Of a DNA stretch of 64,000 bases, positions 47,741 to 56,882 are shown piece after piece. How positions within the stretch are numbered: the first letter of the stretch is position 1; every line of letters starts with the position of its first letter. The notes below the pieces were generated by a model. The model was not told the DNA's origin and made no database searches. It saw only the letters and a list, made by a program, of their open reading frames with translations. The DNA lies in contig CADCKW010000005.1 in assembly GCA_902802115.1 (NCBI GenBank), forward strand, positions 1-64,000, read 5' to 3'. The position numbers and the translations under genes were made by a program. Source of the DNA: an uncultured Pseudomonadota bacterium. GTDB lineage: Bacteria > Pseudomonadota > Alphaproteobacteria > Rs-D84.

Positions 47741-48292
47741 ATGAAAAGAAATATAAATTCCATAGCAGTATATTGTGGTCACGAATATGGAACAGACCCC
47801 CAGTTTGCACGTGATGCGGCACGCATTGGCGAATTATTGGCACGTAATAAATTAAAATTAATATTTGGCGGTGGTGATGTTGGTTTAATGGGAACTGTTT
47901 GCAACGCGGCATTGGATAATGGTGGCGCGGTCTTGGGCGTCACAACAAAACATATTATCGACAGACAAGAACCCGCACATACCGGAATTGAATTGCGTAT
48001 GACTGATTCTATAAATGAACGCAAAACAGAAATGTTCAATGAATCCGATGCCTTTATAATTTTACCGGGTGGGCTTGGCACATTAAATGAATTGAGTGAT
48101 ATTATGACAATGCAACAAATTGGCGAAACGAAAAAGCCATTGTTTTTCTTGGACACAAACCATTTTTGGCGTCCGTTTGGCCGTCTGTTTGTTCATATGC
48201 AAAACAACGGTTTTATTGAAAATGTGCATCATTACACGATATTTTCAGCCACCAATCCAGATGAATTAATGACCAAGATTTTAAATTATTAA
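47741..48292 (+). CDS. LOG-family nucleotide phosphoribohydrolase-like protein
   Basis: A 183-residue Rossmann-fold protein with the LOG (lysine decarboxylase-like) signature PGGLGTLNELSDI near residue 105 and GGGDVGLMGTVCNAAL near 45. Family members hydrolyse cytokinin- or other nucleoside-5'-monophosphates to free base and ribose phosphate. RBS AAAGGAAA precedes ATG 47741, with TATAAT at 47708. Ends in a two-way terminator shared with carD. Confidence 0.9.
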   Translation: MKRNINSIAVYCGHEYGTDPQFARDAARIGELLARNKLKLIFGGGDVGLMGTVCNAALDNGGAVLGVTTKHIIDRQEPAHTGIELRMTDSINERKTEMFNESDAFIILPGGLGTLNELSDIMTMQQIGETKKPLFFLDTNHFWRPFGRLFVHMQNNGFIENVHHYTIFSATNPDELMTKILNY

Positions 48293-48322
48293 AAAAAACC
48301 GCCAAAATTTTGGCGGTTAATT
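48291..48322. terminator. bidirectional terminator between LOG gene and carD
   Basis: ACCGCCAAAA/TTTTGGCGGT forms a perfect stem, flanked by an A run on the left and a T-rich tract on the right, so it can stop both convergent genes. Confidence 0.85.
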
Positions 48323-48891
48323 TATTCTTCGTTATCGGCAGATTCATCAACTTCTTCTTCATCAATATCCACCGCATTTAAATCAATTTCCTTTGGCACA
48401 CCCAACATATCTTCGATTTTTTCACTTGCCGCATCAACGTCCATTTTATGCAACACCGCAAATTCTTGTGCCATGCGTTCCAATGCACGCAAATATAACT
48501 GACGCGCCGAAAAAGTCATTGTATCGGTTGGATTATGACGACGCAAATCGCGAACAACCTCTGCAACCTTCATAGGGTCCCCAGAATTTATATTTTCTTC
48601 GTATTGGGCGGCACGACGCGACCAAATCATACGTTTAGACCCCGCACGTCCCTTGGCCGAAGATATAGCCTCGTCCATTTTGCGCGCAGATGTCAATGGG
48701 CGCAAACCGGAAATTTCCGCACGTTCCAATGGCACACGCAATGTCATATGCGATGCTTCAAATTCTATAACCAACAATTTAACAGATTGACCTGCGATTT
48801 CTTGTTCTTCAATGCGTTGCAACTTGCCAACACCTTGGGTTGGATAAACAACATATTGACCTGTCTTAAAATCTAACTTTTTACTTGGCAT
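48322..48891 (-). CDS. carD: CarD-family transcription regulator
   Basis: A protein of 189 residues (start 48891, RBS AAGGG) or 197 (ATG 48915, RBS AGAG). The N-terminal RNA polymerase-interacting Tudor-like domain has GQYVVYPTQGVGKLQRIEEQ and MTLRVPLERAEISGLRPL. The C-terminal helical domain contains RMIWSRRAAQYEENINSGD with the Trp that probes the promoter bubble. It is expected to stabilise open complexes, notably at rRNA promoters. The acidic tail ends DEEEVDESADNEE. Confidence 0.93.
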   Translation of the reverse strand: MPSKKLDFKTGQYVVYPTQGVGKLQRIEEQEIAGQSVKLLVIEFEASHMTLRVPLERAEISGLRPLTSARKMDEAISSAKGRAGSKRMIWSRRAAQYEENINSGDPMKVAEVVRDLRRHNPTDTMTFSARQLYLRALERMAQEFAVLHKMDVDAASEKIEDMLGVPKEIDLNAVDIDEEEVDESADNEE

Positions 48892-48982
48892 AAAATGACC
48901 CTTATAAGTTGCCATTCTCTCTGTTTTACGGCATTATACCACACAAAAACCCAAATTTCAAATATTTAATTGCATTATTGGG

Positions 48983-49417
48983 TTATTGCCCCATACCCGC
49001 CGGCGAAAAACGACCAATATTATTAAATAATTCTTGAACCGCATTTAATTCGATTGCCGCTGGGATTTCTGTTTCTTGGTCGTCCATAGCGATTTTGGGC
49101 AAATCATCATCGTGCAAAATCTGGGTTTTTGTGACACGTGCGCCATCAACCCACGCCAACACAACGGTTTTATTATCGTATGTATGCGGCAAAGGCCCAC
49201 GATAATTTTCGTCCATACCATAATAAATCCAAACCGTATCACCATATACCGTTTTTGCCAATGGGTCACCCAACTTGTCTTGTAATTGTGCCGTTGTTTT
49301 TACCCCAGCCAAGCGCGTTTCTAAATCATCTGGGAACACATATCCACGATGTTTTGTTTGGAAAGTACATGCCGAAACAAACAAAACCGCAACCAAAATC
49401 ACAATTTTTTTTATCAT
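48983..49417 (-). CDS. bamE: BamE/SmpA-like outer membrane lipoprotein
   Basis: A 144-residue lipoprotein with lipobox VSAC (Cys near residue 16). The SmpA/OmlA-type core runs from LETRLAGVKTTAQLQDKLGDPL through VWIYYGMDENY. BamE supports the BAM complex that inserts outer membrane proteins. Its start overlaps the nifJ stop by 4 nt, an unusual pairing of envelope and energy genes that is probably only an operon tail. Confidence 0.85.
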   Translation of the reverse strand: MIKKIVILVAVLFVSACTFQTKHRGYVFPDDLETRLAGVKTTAQLQDKLGDPLAKTVYGDTVWIYYGMDENYRGPLPHTYDNKTVVLAWVDGARVTKTQILHDDDLPKIAMDDQETEIPAAIELNAVQELFNNIGRFSPAGMGQ

Positions 49418-52400
49418 TTTGACTCCTCTGGATTATTCATCGCAAAGTGCGCAATATATTTCTTTAAATCTGTTTTATATTTATTATTTGCAACCGCGCG
49501 TTCAATCAACTTGTCAAAATTTGGATTTACACCACGCGCCGCACCAAACCGAGATTCAGTTTTCACAAAATCTGCCAATGGCATAACATCATCGACATTA
49601 GAATCCAATGTCAATGGATAATGTCCATCTGCAATCAATCGTGGATCAAACCTGTAAAGCGGCCACGCCCCAGTTTTCACAACATTTTGTTGATGTTCTG
49701 GCCCGTTTTGTAATGCAAACCCATGCGCAATACATGGCGCATATGCCAATACGATTGACGGTCCATCGAAACTTTCAGCCTCGCGCAGGGCCCTTACTGC
49801 CTGGGCTTGATTTGCACCCAACGCAATTTGCGCAACATACGCACCAGACATCATCGCAATCATACCCAAATCTTTTTTGGCATGCTCTTTGCCACCGATT
49901 GCAAATTTCATAGACGCACCAAACGGTGTTGCCTTGGATTGCTGACCACCTGTATTTGAATAACCTTCGGTATCCAAAATCAGTATATTAACATTTTCGC
50001 CGCTGTGCAACACGTGGTCCAATCCACCATATCCAATATCATATGCCCATCCATCGCCACCAATAATCCATAACGATTTATCAACAACCGCGTCCAACAA
50101 ACTTTCCGCCAGTCGCGCCCTGTCACTGTCGTTTTTCGCCAACAGTTTGCGTAATTTATCCTGGGTTTCACGTTGTTTTGCAATATCGTGTTCTGCAAAA
50201 ATTTCATCAACATTTGGAATTTTTAATTCCCGCAATAAACCGTCCAGATTTTCACGCTGTTGATTTAATGCAACACGCATACCCAAACCATATTCCGCAT
50301 TATCTTCGAACAAAGAATTCGACCATGCCGGCCCACGTCCATTTGCATCACGTGTCCATGGTGTTGTTGGTAAATTTGCACCATAAATCGATGAACAACC
50401 TGTTGCATTTGCAACAATCATTCTGTCCCCAAACAAATGCGCCAACAATTTAATATATGGTGTTTCACCACAACCCGCACATGCGCCAGGGAATTCAAAA
50501 TAATGAGGCAACAATTCAATATGTTTTGGAATATTTAAATTCAATTTATCTCGCGCAATATCTGGAATTTTTTGTGCCGCATTAAATTTATCTTGGGCAT
50601 CACCCACCGCCGACGCATCAACCATAGCCAGCGCATGCACCGGACAATTTTTCACACATACAGAGCAGCCTGTACAATCTGCCGGTGATATATTTAATGT
50701 ATAATACATATTTGCACCCAGTTCAGGTGTTTTCATCTGTACAACCATCACACCATCTGCACGCGCCTGGGCGGCTTGGGCTTCGGTCATAACCTTGATT
50801 CTAATTGCCGCATGCGGACACAACATTGAACATTTTCCACATTGGGCACAAAGTGACAAATCACATTGTGCAACCTTGGCAGAAATTCCGCGTTTTTCAT
50901 ATTTTGATGTTCCAACAGGATATTGTCCGGCACCAAATGTTCCACCAGATTTAAAGCGCGACACAGGAATTGTATCCCCGCGCCCCGCCGCCATTTCGCC
51001 CAATGTTCCTGCAATTTCCGCAGGTGTATCCAATGTCATCGCCGGAATAAAATCAGGCGCCAAATCTGACACAGTCCCTGGCAATTTATATTCGGTCAAA
51101 TATTTTTCCGCCATATCAACCGCCGACCAATTAGCCTGAACAACCTCTATACCTTTTTTACGATATGTTTTTTCAATTGCATCTTTTGCAGCCTGCATAG
51201 CAACTTTTGGGTCAATAATTTTCATCAGGTTGAAAAAGTTAATCATAATAAATGTATTTATACGATTACCCAATCCCAATTCTGCCGCCGCGGCATTTGC
51301 GTTCAAGAAAAACACACGTGCACGCAACCTTATTAATTGTTCTTGGGATTCACGTGGCAAATTTTGAAATGCCACATCGGGTGCCAGTGATGTATTTATC
51401 ATCACAATTCCACCAGCACGCAAAGAACGAAAAACATCAAATCGCTGGGCAATCATAAAATTAGACACACCAATAAAATCCGCAGATTCCACCAAATACT
51501 GACTTTTAATCGGATTTGACGAAAACCGAATATGCGACGATGTCAATCCGCCAGATTTTTTAGAATCATACACCGCATAAGACTGCGGATACAACGATGA
51601 ATTTTCGCCAACAATCTTTACGATATTTTTAACCGCGCCAACCGTTCCATCAGAACCGATACCATGTAATACCGCCGTTTTAACATTTTTATCTTCGATT
51701 GAAAAAGTTGGGTCTGTTTTTAAAGACAAACCTGTTAAATCATCATCAATACCAACTGTAAAATTATGATGCAAAGTCCCCAAAATCATATTTTCATATA
51801 CAGCCTTGACATCGCGTGGTGTAAATTCCTTGCTGCCCAAACCATAACGACCACCGAATACAGAAATATTCGCAGGCACAATGCTGGCAACATCTTGATA
51901 CAAAGGTTCCCCAATACTGCCTGGTTCTTTGGTTCTGTCCAAAACAGCAATTTGTTTGCATTTTTTTGGCAAAGCCGCCAAGAACGCATCAACCGGGAAA
52001 GGACGATACAAATGCACCTTTATCAAACCACATTTTTTCGGCATGTACGGCAAAGTTTCTTCAATCGTTTCGCACGCAGAACCCATTGCAACAATAACGA
52101 ATTCAGCATTTTTATCACCAACATAATCGACCAAATGATATACGCGTCCAGTCAATTTTGCCAATTCGTCCATTTTTTCCTGAACAATTTCAGGCAATTT
52201 TTGATACAACGGATTAACTGCCTCGCGTCCTTGGAAATACACATCTGGATTTTGCGCGGTACCACGAATTGTTGGGTGCTCTGGACTCATACCACGCGCG
52301 CGATTTTCCAACACCAATGAATCAGGAATCATTTGTTTCAACACATCATCATCAATTCTATCAATTCTGGATTCTTCGTGACTGGTGCGGAACCCATCAA

Positions 52401-52905
52401 AGAAATGCAAAAACGGAACATGTGCCTGTAATGTTGCCGCATGTGCCACAGCCGCCAAATCATGCGCCTGTTGAACATTGTGTGAAGACAACATCGCGAA
52501 CCCTGTTCCACGCACAGACATAACATCACTGTGGTCACCGAATATAGATAACGCATGTGTTGCCAATGCACGTGCCGCAACATGCATAACGAACGGTGTT
52601 TGTTCGCCTGCGATTTTATACATGTTTGGAATCATCAACAATAATCCCTGGGACGCGGTAAATGTTGTCGCCAAAGACCCCATTTGTAATGCGCCATGCA
52701 TTGCACCAGCGGCACCACCTTCGGATTCCATTTCTATAATCTGTGGGATTGCGCCCCAAATATTCTTTTTATGTTGAAAAGCCCATGCGTCCGCCAATTC
52801 ACCCATGGTACTGCTGGGGGTGATTGGATAAATTGCCGCAAAATCAACACAACGATACGCGACATCTGCCGCCGCCCAATTTCCATCAACAATTAAACTA
52901 GCCAT
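49414..52905 (-). CDS. nifJ: pyruvate:ferredoxin (flavodoxin) oxidoreductase
   Basis: A 1163-residue one-chain PFOR, full length. It converts pyruvate + CoA to acetyl-CoA + CO2 with reduction of ferredoxin. Domain I begins IYPITPSSTMGE. Two ferredoxin-type clusters lie in CAQCGKCSMLCPHAAI and CTGCSVCVKNCPVHAL. The C-terminal TPP domain has FPGACAGCGETPY with cluster Cys and GGDGWAYDIGYGGLDH with the TPP motif. Start 52905 follows AGGTGG; the upstream extension lacks an RBS. The enzyme is oxygen-sensitive and marks an anaerobic lifestyle. Confidence 0.98.
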   Translation of the reverse strand: MASLIVDGNWAAADVAYRCVDFAAIYPITPSSTMGELADAWAFQHKKNIWGAIPQIIEMESEGGAAGAMHGALQMGSLATTFTASQGLLLMIPNMYKIAGEQTPFVMHVAARALATHALSIFGDHSDVMSVRGTGFAMLSSHNVQQAHDLAAVAHAATLQAHVPFLHFFDGFRTSHEESRIDRIDDDVLKQMIPDSLVLENRARGMSPEHPTIRGTAQNPDVYFQGREAVNPLYQKLPEIVQEKMDELAKLTGRVYHLVDYVGDKNAEFVIVAMGSACETIEETLPYMPKKCGLIKVHLYRPFPVDAFLAALPKKCKQIAVLDRTKEPGSIGEPLYQDVASIVPANISVFGGRYGLGSKEFTPRDVKAVYENMILGTLHHNFTVGIDDDLTGLSLKTDPTFSIEDKNVKTAVLHGIGSDGTVGAVKNIVKIVGENSSLYPQSYAVYDSKKSGGLTSSHIRFSSNPIKSQYLVESADFIGVSNFMIAQRFDVFRSLRAGGIVMINTSLAPDVAFQNLPRESQEQLIRLRARVFFLNANAAAAELGLGNRINTFIMINFFNLMKIIDPKVAMQAAKDAIEKTYRKKGIEVVQANWSAVDMAEKYLTEYKLPGTVSDLAPDFIPAMTLDTPAEIAGTLGEMAAGRGDTIPVSRFKSGGTFGAGQYPVGTSKYEKRGISAKVAQCDLSLCAQCGKCSMLCPHAAIRIKVMTEAQAAQARADGVMVVQMKTPELGANMYYTLNISPADCTGCSVCVKNCPVHALAMVDASAVGDAQDKFNAAQKIPDIARDKLNLNIPKHIELLPHYFEFPGACAGCGETPYIKLLAHLFGDRMIVANATGCSSIYGANLPTTPWTRDANGRGPAWSNSLFEDNAEYGLGMRVALNQQRENLDGLLRELKIPNVDEIFAEHDIAKQRETQDKLRKLLAKNDSDRARLAESLLDAVVDKSLWIIGGDGWAYDIGYGGLDHVLHSGENVNILILDTEGYSNTGGQQSKATPFGASMKFAIGGKEHAKKDLGMIAMMSGAYVAQIALGANQAQAVRALREAESFDGPSIVLAYAPCIAHGFALQNGPEHQQNVVKTGAWPLYRFDPRLIADGHYPLTLDSNVDDVMPLADFVKTESRFGAARGVNPNFDKLIERAVANNKYKTDLKKYIAHFAMNNPEESK

Positions 52906-52936
52906 TTTCCACCTAACCTTTTTAAATTTTTTATAA

Positions 52937-52965
52937 ATCATATACACTTTTATTGCCCCTTGCAA
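52937..52965 (-). promoter_or_regulatory. promoter of nifJ-bamE
   Basis: On the minus strand TTGCAA (52965-52960), 17-bp spacer, TATGAT (52942-52937), 31 nt ahead of nifJ. Confidence 0.65.
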
Positions 52966-53012
52966 GCCTTAAAAAAATAACACTTTATATCCCCGTCTTT
53001 ATAAATCTGTAT

Positions 53013-53041
53013 TTGGAAAAAACTCTAAAATTTGATATAAT
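53013..53041 (+). promoter_or_regulatory. promoter of the muramidase-like gene, start 10 nt behind -10
   Basis: TTGGAA (53013-53018), 17-bp spacer, TATAAT (53036-53041). The ATG is at 53051, without a Shine-Dalgarno. Confidence 0.6.
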
Positions 53042-53050
53042 TAACAGATA

Positions 53051-54196
53051 ATGAAAACCGCATATTTTACATTTTTAATAATCGCAGGTCTAATGCCCAA
53101 ATTTGCATTTGGCGATGTATTTATTCCAAACTATGCGGTGCCTTTTCCGCCGGTTCAAACACAAACCATGCCCCAACAAACACAATCCGGGCAAACTGGG
53201 GGAACATCATTATTGACCGCATCAAATTTTCCAAAAACATTTAACGATGTCGATTTTGCTGACCGTATTGCTGTCAAACGCGCTGCGTATGTTCCATTTC
53301 AAGACATGGACGCTTATAAAGGTCTGGTTGTTGCCGGCGAAGAACATTATACAGAACGCCAACTGGCCGAATTAGAAATTCAACGCCAACAAGATTCTTT
53401 AAGCTTGCCCAAAGCCGAATATTGTGACAAATACCCGACCGACGACGAATATTGCAGTCCTGATGAATCAACTTTGGCGGACACAATAAAAATCGGTGAT
53501 GCCCCGTCCCCAGATACAAAACAGCCATTTACCCCAGTTGGTTCTTTTTCAGGTCGCACAATTGGTGGCGGCGCGGTTATTGCACGCAATGATATTCACA
53601 ATGGTTCTTGTTATCCGGCGGCAAAAAGTAAAGTCTTTAAAAATATGGTTATGACAACCGGTCAATATGAAACCAGCCTGCCCCCATTTGAAAAGGCAAT
53701 GATTACTGTATTTCGCAAAGAAGGCAAATGTGGCGAAATCAAAGGCGACCCATGTGGATACACATGTTATGGCATTGGGTCTGGGCCAAATTGTATGGGA
53801 CACGATATTGATGTAAAAAACTTGACACGTGCAGGTGCCGAAAAATTATATCACGACAGAATGTGGGCAAAATATCACTTTGACAGATTGCCCGATGTTA
53901 TTGCCGGCGATATATTTTTGGCATCTATGGCCAGTGGCCCCTGCACCGCGATTAAACAATACCGCGGATTTTTAGGGTTAAGTAAAAATTGCAATATTGA
54001 TAACGATGTCGTTCGTGCAACTGAAAATTATACTGGCGATATTCATAATGATTGGCTGGACGTTCGTCAAAAATTCTTGATAGATGTTGCCGAACGCAAA
54101 TATCAAAACAGGGTTTTAAAAGGCTGGATGAACGCGATACAATTAAAACGCGAAAACGGCTGTCATGTAATTCCCACCGACCCATTATACAGATAA
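53051..54196 (+). CDS. secreted GH108-like N-acetylmuramidase
   Basis: A 381-residue protein with a signal peptide (MKTAYFTFLIIAGLMPKFAFG). Residues 25-190 are a Pro/Gln-rich and acidic spacer of unknown role. Residues ~205-380 resemble phage-type glycosyl hydrolase 108 muramidases: ITVFRKEGKCGEIKGDPCGYTCYGIG corresponds in part to the catalytic EGG...D.GG..T..GI segment with Glu224. LYHDRMWAKYHFDRLPD and a PG_binding_3-like end follow. Extra Cys suggest disulfides in the periplasm. It could remodel or lyse peptidoglycan, be a domesticated endolysin or serve as a VirB1-like enzyme for secretion. Confidence 0.7.
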   Translation: MKTAYFTFLIIAGLMPKFAFGDVFIPNYAVPFPPVQTQTMPQQTQSGQTGGTSLLTASNFPKTFNDVDFADRIAVKRAAYVPFQDMDAYKGLVVAGEEHYTERQLAELEIQRQQDSLSLPKAEYCDKYPTDDEYCSPDESTLADTIKIGDAPSPDTKQPFTPVGSFSGRTIGGGAVIARNDIHNGSCYPAAKSKVFKNMVMTTGQYETSLPPFEKAMITVFRKEGKCGEIKGDPCGYTCYGIGSGPNCMGHDIDVKNLTRAGAEKLYHDRMWAKYHFDRLPDVIAGDIFLASMASGPCTAIKQYRGFLGLSKNCNIDNDVVRATENYTGDIHNDWLDVRQKFLIDVAERKYQNRVLKGWMNAIQLKRENGCHVIPTDPLYR

Positions 54197-54258
54197 GAAA
54201 TCCATCTTGTTCATAAAAAACACTATTGCATTTATATTAAAATGCAAAGGAGTTTTTT

Positions 54259-54975
54259 ATGCGATGCAATCCAGAAAATAATAATTTTCCACTAATTGGT
54301 GATACCGCACCAAAATTCACCGCCCAGACGACAAACGGCACAGTCAATTTTCCAAACGATTACACAGGACATTGGGTTGTATTATTTTCGCACCCTATGG
54401 ATTTTACACCTGTTTGCACCACAGAATTTTTAGCATTTCAATCGGCTTTACCAGAATTTAAGAAAATAAATACAGAACTAATTGCATTATCAGTTGGCGC
54501 ATTACCATCACATTTGGCATGGTTTCGTTCAATATATACCGACATAAAATTTCAAAATAATAAAAACATAAAAATAACATTTCCTGCGATTGCCGACATG
54601 GATTTACATGTTTCAAAATTATATGGCATGATTCACCCGAATACCAGTGATACAAAAACTGTGCGTGCCGTATTCATAATTGACCCGAACAGTATTATCC
54701 GGACAATATTATATTATCCACAAACCACCGGTCGAAACATCAATGAAATTTTACGCATTGTGACCGCATTACAAACCACAGACGCATTTAATGTATCCAC
54801 ACCTGCCAATTGGACACCTGGCAAACCAGTTCTGGAATCATTACCACAAACGAATACAGACATGCAAAATCGCATCAATAACAAAGATACAAACATGCAA
54901 ACATGGTATCTAACCTTTCGCGATTTACCCGAATCCAAAATTACAAAAAAACTATCCAAACATACAAAAAATTAA
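54259..54975 (+). CDS. 1-Cys peroxiredoxin (Prx6 type)
   Basis: A 238-residue thiol peroxidase. The active-site motif is HPMDFTPVCTTE with the peroxidatic Cys near residue 54. The Prx6-like C-terminal arm is present (TPANWTPGKPVL). The only other Cys is residue 3, so no resolving Cys is visible. It reduces hydrogen peroxide or alkyl hydroperoxides, useful for a cell with an oxygen-sensitive PFOR. RBS AAAGGAG precedes ATG 54259. Confidence 0.92.
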   Translation: MRCNPENNNFPLIGDTAPKFTAQTTNGTVNFPNDYTGHWVVLFSHPMDFTPVCTTEFLAFQSALPEFKKINTELIALSVGALPSHLAWFRSIYTDIKFQNNKNIKITFPAIADMDLHVSKLYGMIHPNTSDTKTVRAVFIIDPNSIIRTILYYPQTTGRNINEILRIVTALQTTDAFNVSTPANWTPGKPVLESLPQTNTDMQNRINNKDTNMQTWYLTFRDLPESKITKKLSKHTKN

Positions 54976-55001
54976 CATCTATGTATGCATTATTAATCAT
55001 T

Positions 55002-55721
55002 TTATTTAATGACCTTGATATGTTTTATGGCACAACCTGGCTCTGAATACAACATATCACCGTTTTGAGATAATAATTCGGCACCACCAGACCCAAGACA
55101 CAATACAGATTTTTCTTGTGTTGTTTTGAAACATATTTTGATTGGCATATTCTTATCTATCGTGTCGGTTATATTATCACTATTTAATTGTTGGGTTGCC
55201 ATAATCAAATGCACACCGACAGCCCGCGCCTTTTGTACAATTATTTGTACAAAATTTTCAAACTCATCTTTGTTTAATGCTGTAAAATCCACCATTTCAT
55301 CTATGATTATCACGATGTACGGCATATCAGTATTTTTTTGATTATATTGTAATATCTCATATCTATTATTAATAAGTTCCACAATATCTTTAAAAACATT
55401 AAATGCGTATTTTGGTTCTGTTATCACCGGCATTAACAAATTATGATTGTGGCTATATTCATTAAAATCATACGCTTTGGGGTCAATAATTATGAATTTA
55501 CATTGTTCTGGTGTTAATTTATACGACAAAGATTCATAGATATTTTTTAATAAAACGGTTTTCCCAGTCCCCGTTCCACCACAAATCAACATATGTGGAA
55601 AGGTATGCAAATCTTTTATAACCGGCATTCCAGAAATATCAGTTCCCAATATAATTGGCAATACGGCTGTTGTTTTAGCAAATTGTTCTGATTTTAATAA
55701 ATTTTGAAATTTATCTGTCAT
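55002..55721 (-). CDS. minimal FtsK/SpoIIIE-like DNA-motor ATPase
   Basis: A 239-residue protein comprising only the RecA-like motor core. FPHMLICGGTGTGKTVLL carries Walker A (48-55), FIIIDPKAYDF the FtsK-type segment, YIVIIIDEMVDF Walker B (136-142) and QKARAVGVHLIMATQQ the next conserved helix. GGAELLSQNGDMLY is the FtsK end motif. The membrane domain, alpha domain and DNA-reading gamma domain of FtsK are all absent. It is the last gene of an operon overlapping by ATGA; the preceding membrane protein could supply its anchor. Confidence 0.85.
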   Translation of the reverse strand: MTDKFQNLLKSEQFAKTTAVLPIILGTDISGMPVIKDLHTFPHMLICGGTGTGKTVLLKNIYESLSYKLTPEQCKFIIIDPKAYDFNEYSHNHNLLMPVITEPKYAFNVFKDIVELINNRYEILQYNQKNTDMPYIVIIIDEMVDFTALNKDEFENFVQIIVQKARAVGVHLIMATQQLNSDNITDTIDKNMPIKICFKTTQEKSVLCLGSGGAELLSQNGDMLYSEPGCAIKHIKVIK

Positions 55722-56152
55722 TTTTTTCCCTTTGGTATAATCACACCTTCTTTTAATGCGGCTTTGATAACCCTGTCTTTTGATTCTTGATATACATCGT
55801 GAATAGTATATTTTGGTGATAAAGTCCCAGGATTGAATATTACGCGAACAACATCTTTGGCGACATACCTACAGGGTTCAACAACGTAAAATTCTTCGTT
55901 GTCAGCACCTTGATATCTTAGTTTCATATCATAGACACATTCGTCCATAGCAATAGAAAAAACCTGACGTTCTTCTTCAGAATAATCGTCAAGTGTTCGT
56001 GGTCCGTTATCGAAATTTGACAACAAAACAGTGTCATTATCAATGTTTTTACACCGATTATTTACAATATATGAATCAATCAGCCAAAACAGACCACAAA
56101 ACACAACGATTTCGATTAAAAATGTGAAAATATCGCGTTTTGAAATTTTCAT
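55718..56152 (-). CDS. single-pass membrane protein of the FtsK-like operon
   Basis: A 144-residue protein. A membrane helix covers residues ~9-30. The remainder is a soluble domain with three Cys and a conserved-looking acidic core (DYSEEERQVFSIAMDECVYD). No known family is recognised. It overlaps both neighbours by 4 nt and is thus translated together with the glycosylase-like and the FtsK-like protein, pointing to a joint function. Confidence 0.7.
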   Translation of the reverse strand: MKISKRDIFTFLIEIVVFCGLFWLIDSYIVNNRCKNIDNDTVLLSNFDNGPRTLDDYSEEERQVFSIAMDECVYDMKLRYQGADNEEFYVVEPCRYVAKDVVRVIFNPGTLSPKYTIHDVYQESKDRVIKAALKEGVIIPKGKK

Positions 56153-56829
56153 TTTTTAGCCTTTTTCTTTTCAGAGACAATTTCAATCAATCCATTACTT
56201 GCCGCCTTAAACAACACCGCGTCAATATAACCACGCGGAAAACCGGTTTCTTTGATTAAATGGTTGAACATGTCGTCACACGCTTGTTTGATTTCCGGTT
56301 GTAAATTTGCATTGTTTTCACGTAAATTTGGGTTTCCGCTATATACGATTCCAAGGCGTTGAACCCAAATATCGTATTTAACCACGTTTTCCCCAAGATT
56401 TCGCGCCAAATGGTCTTTGGTTATGTTTCCAAGATTTGGTAATTTTTTTAAAAAATTTAACTTTTCAGCCAATGTTTCGCATTTATAATAATCCGCACAA
56501 TATTTATCACGGTTATTCCAAATTTCCATGATGGCGTTTATTTTTGTGTCTCTGTTAAATATCTGTAATAAATCGTTTCTTGTGTGTTTTTGTGACAACT
56601 TTTCCATTATTTTTTGATGACATTGTTTTGCCGTTCTTTGTCTGAAACCGCTAGCTAATATGGAATATGCGGCACATGAAGCAAATTCGTCAGGACTGAC
56701 TTTAAATTTATCGTCTTTTATACGTTTCAAAATTTCATCAAATGAATATAAATCTGAATCTAAACCAGTATCACGCAACGTTTTATCAAGATTCAAAAAC
56801 CACGATTTTGAAAACATTTTTTCAGTCAT
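56149..56829 (-). CDS. HhH-GPD-like DNA glycosylase
   Basis: A 226-residue helical protein. LPNLGNITKDHLARNLG (130-146) is a helix-hairpin-helix, followed by VVKYDIWVQRL, where Asp153 takes the position of the catalytic Asp in HhH-GPD glycosylases. The N-terminal segment FASCAAYSILASGFRQRTAKQC resembles the first helices of that fold. There is no FeS-cluster Cys set. It may excise damaged or modified bases. RBS AAAGGAGT lies 7 nt ahead of the start. First long gene of the ATGA-linked operon. Confidence 0.7.
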   Translation of the reverse strand: MTEKMFSKSWFLNLDKTLRDTGLDSDLYSFDEILKRIKDDKFKVSPDEFASCAAYSILASGFRQRTAKQCHQKIMEKLSQKHTRNDLLQIFNRDTKINAIMEIWNNRDKYCADYYKCETLAEKLNFLKKLPNLGNITKDHLARNLGENVVKYDIWVQRLGIVYSGNPNLRENNANLQPEIKQACDDMFNHLIKETGFPRGYIDAVLFKAASNGLIEIVSEKKKAKK

Positions 56830-56882
56830 AATTATTACTCCTTTGTGTTAAATATTGTTTGAAACTGAATTTGGGCACCTGT

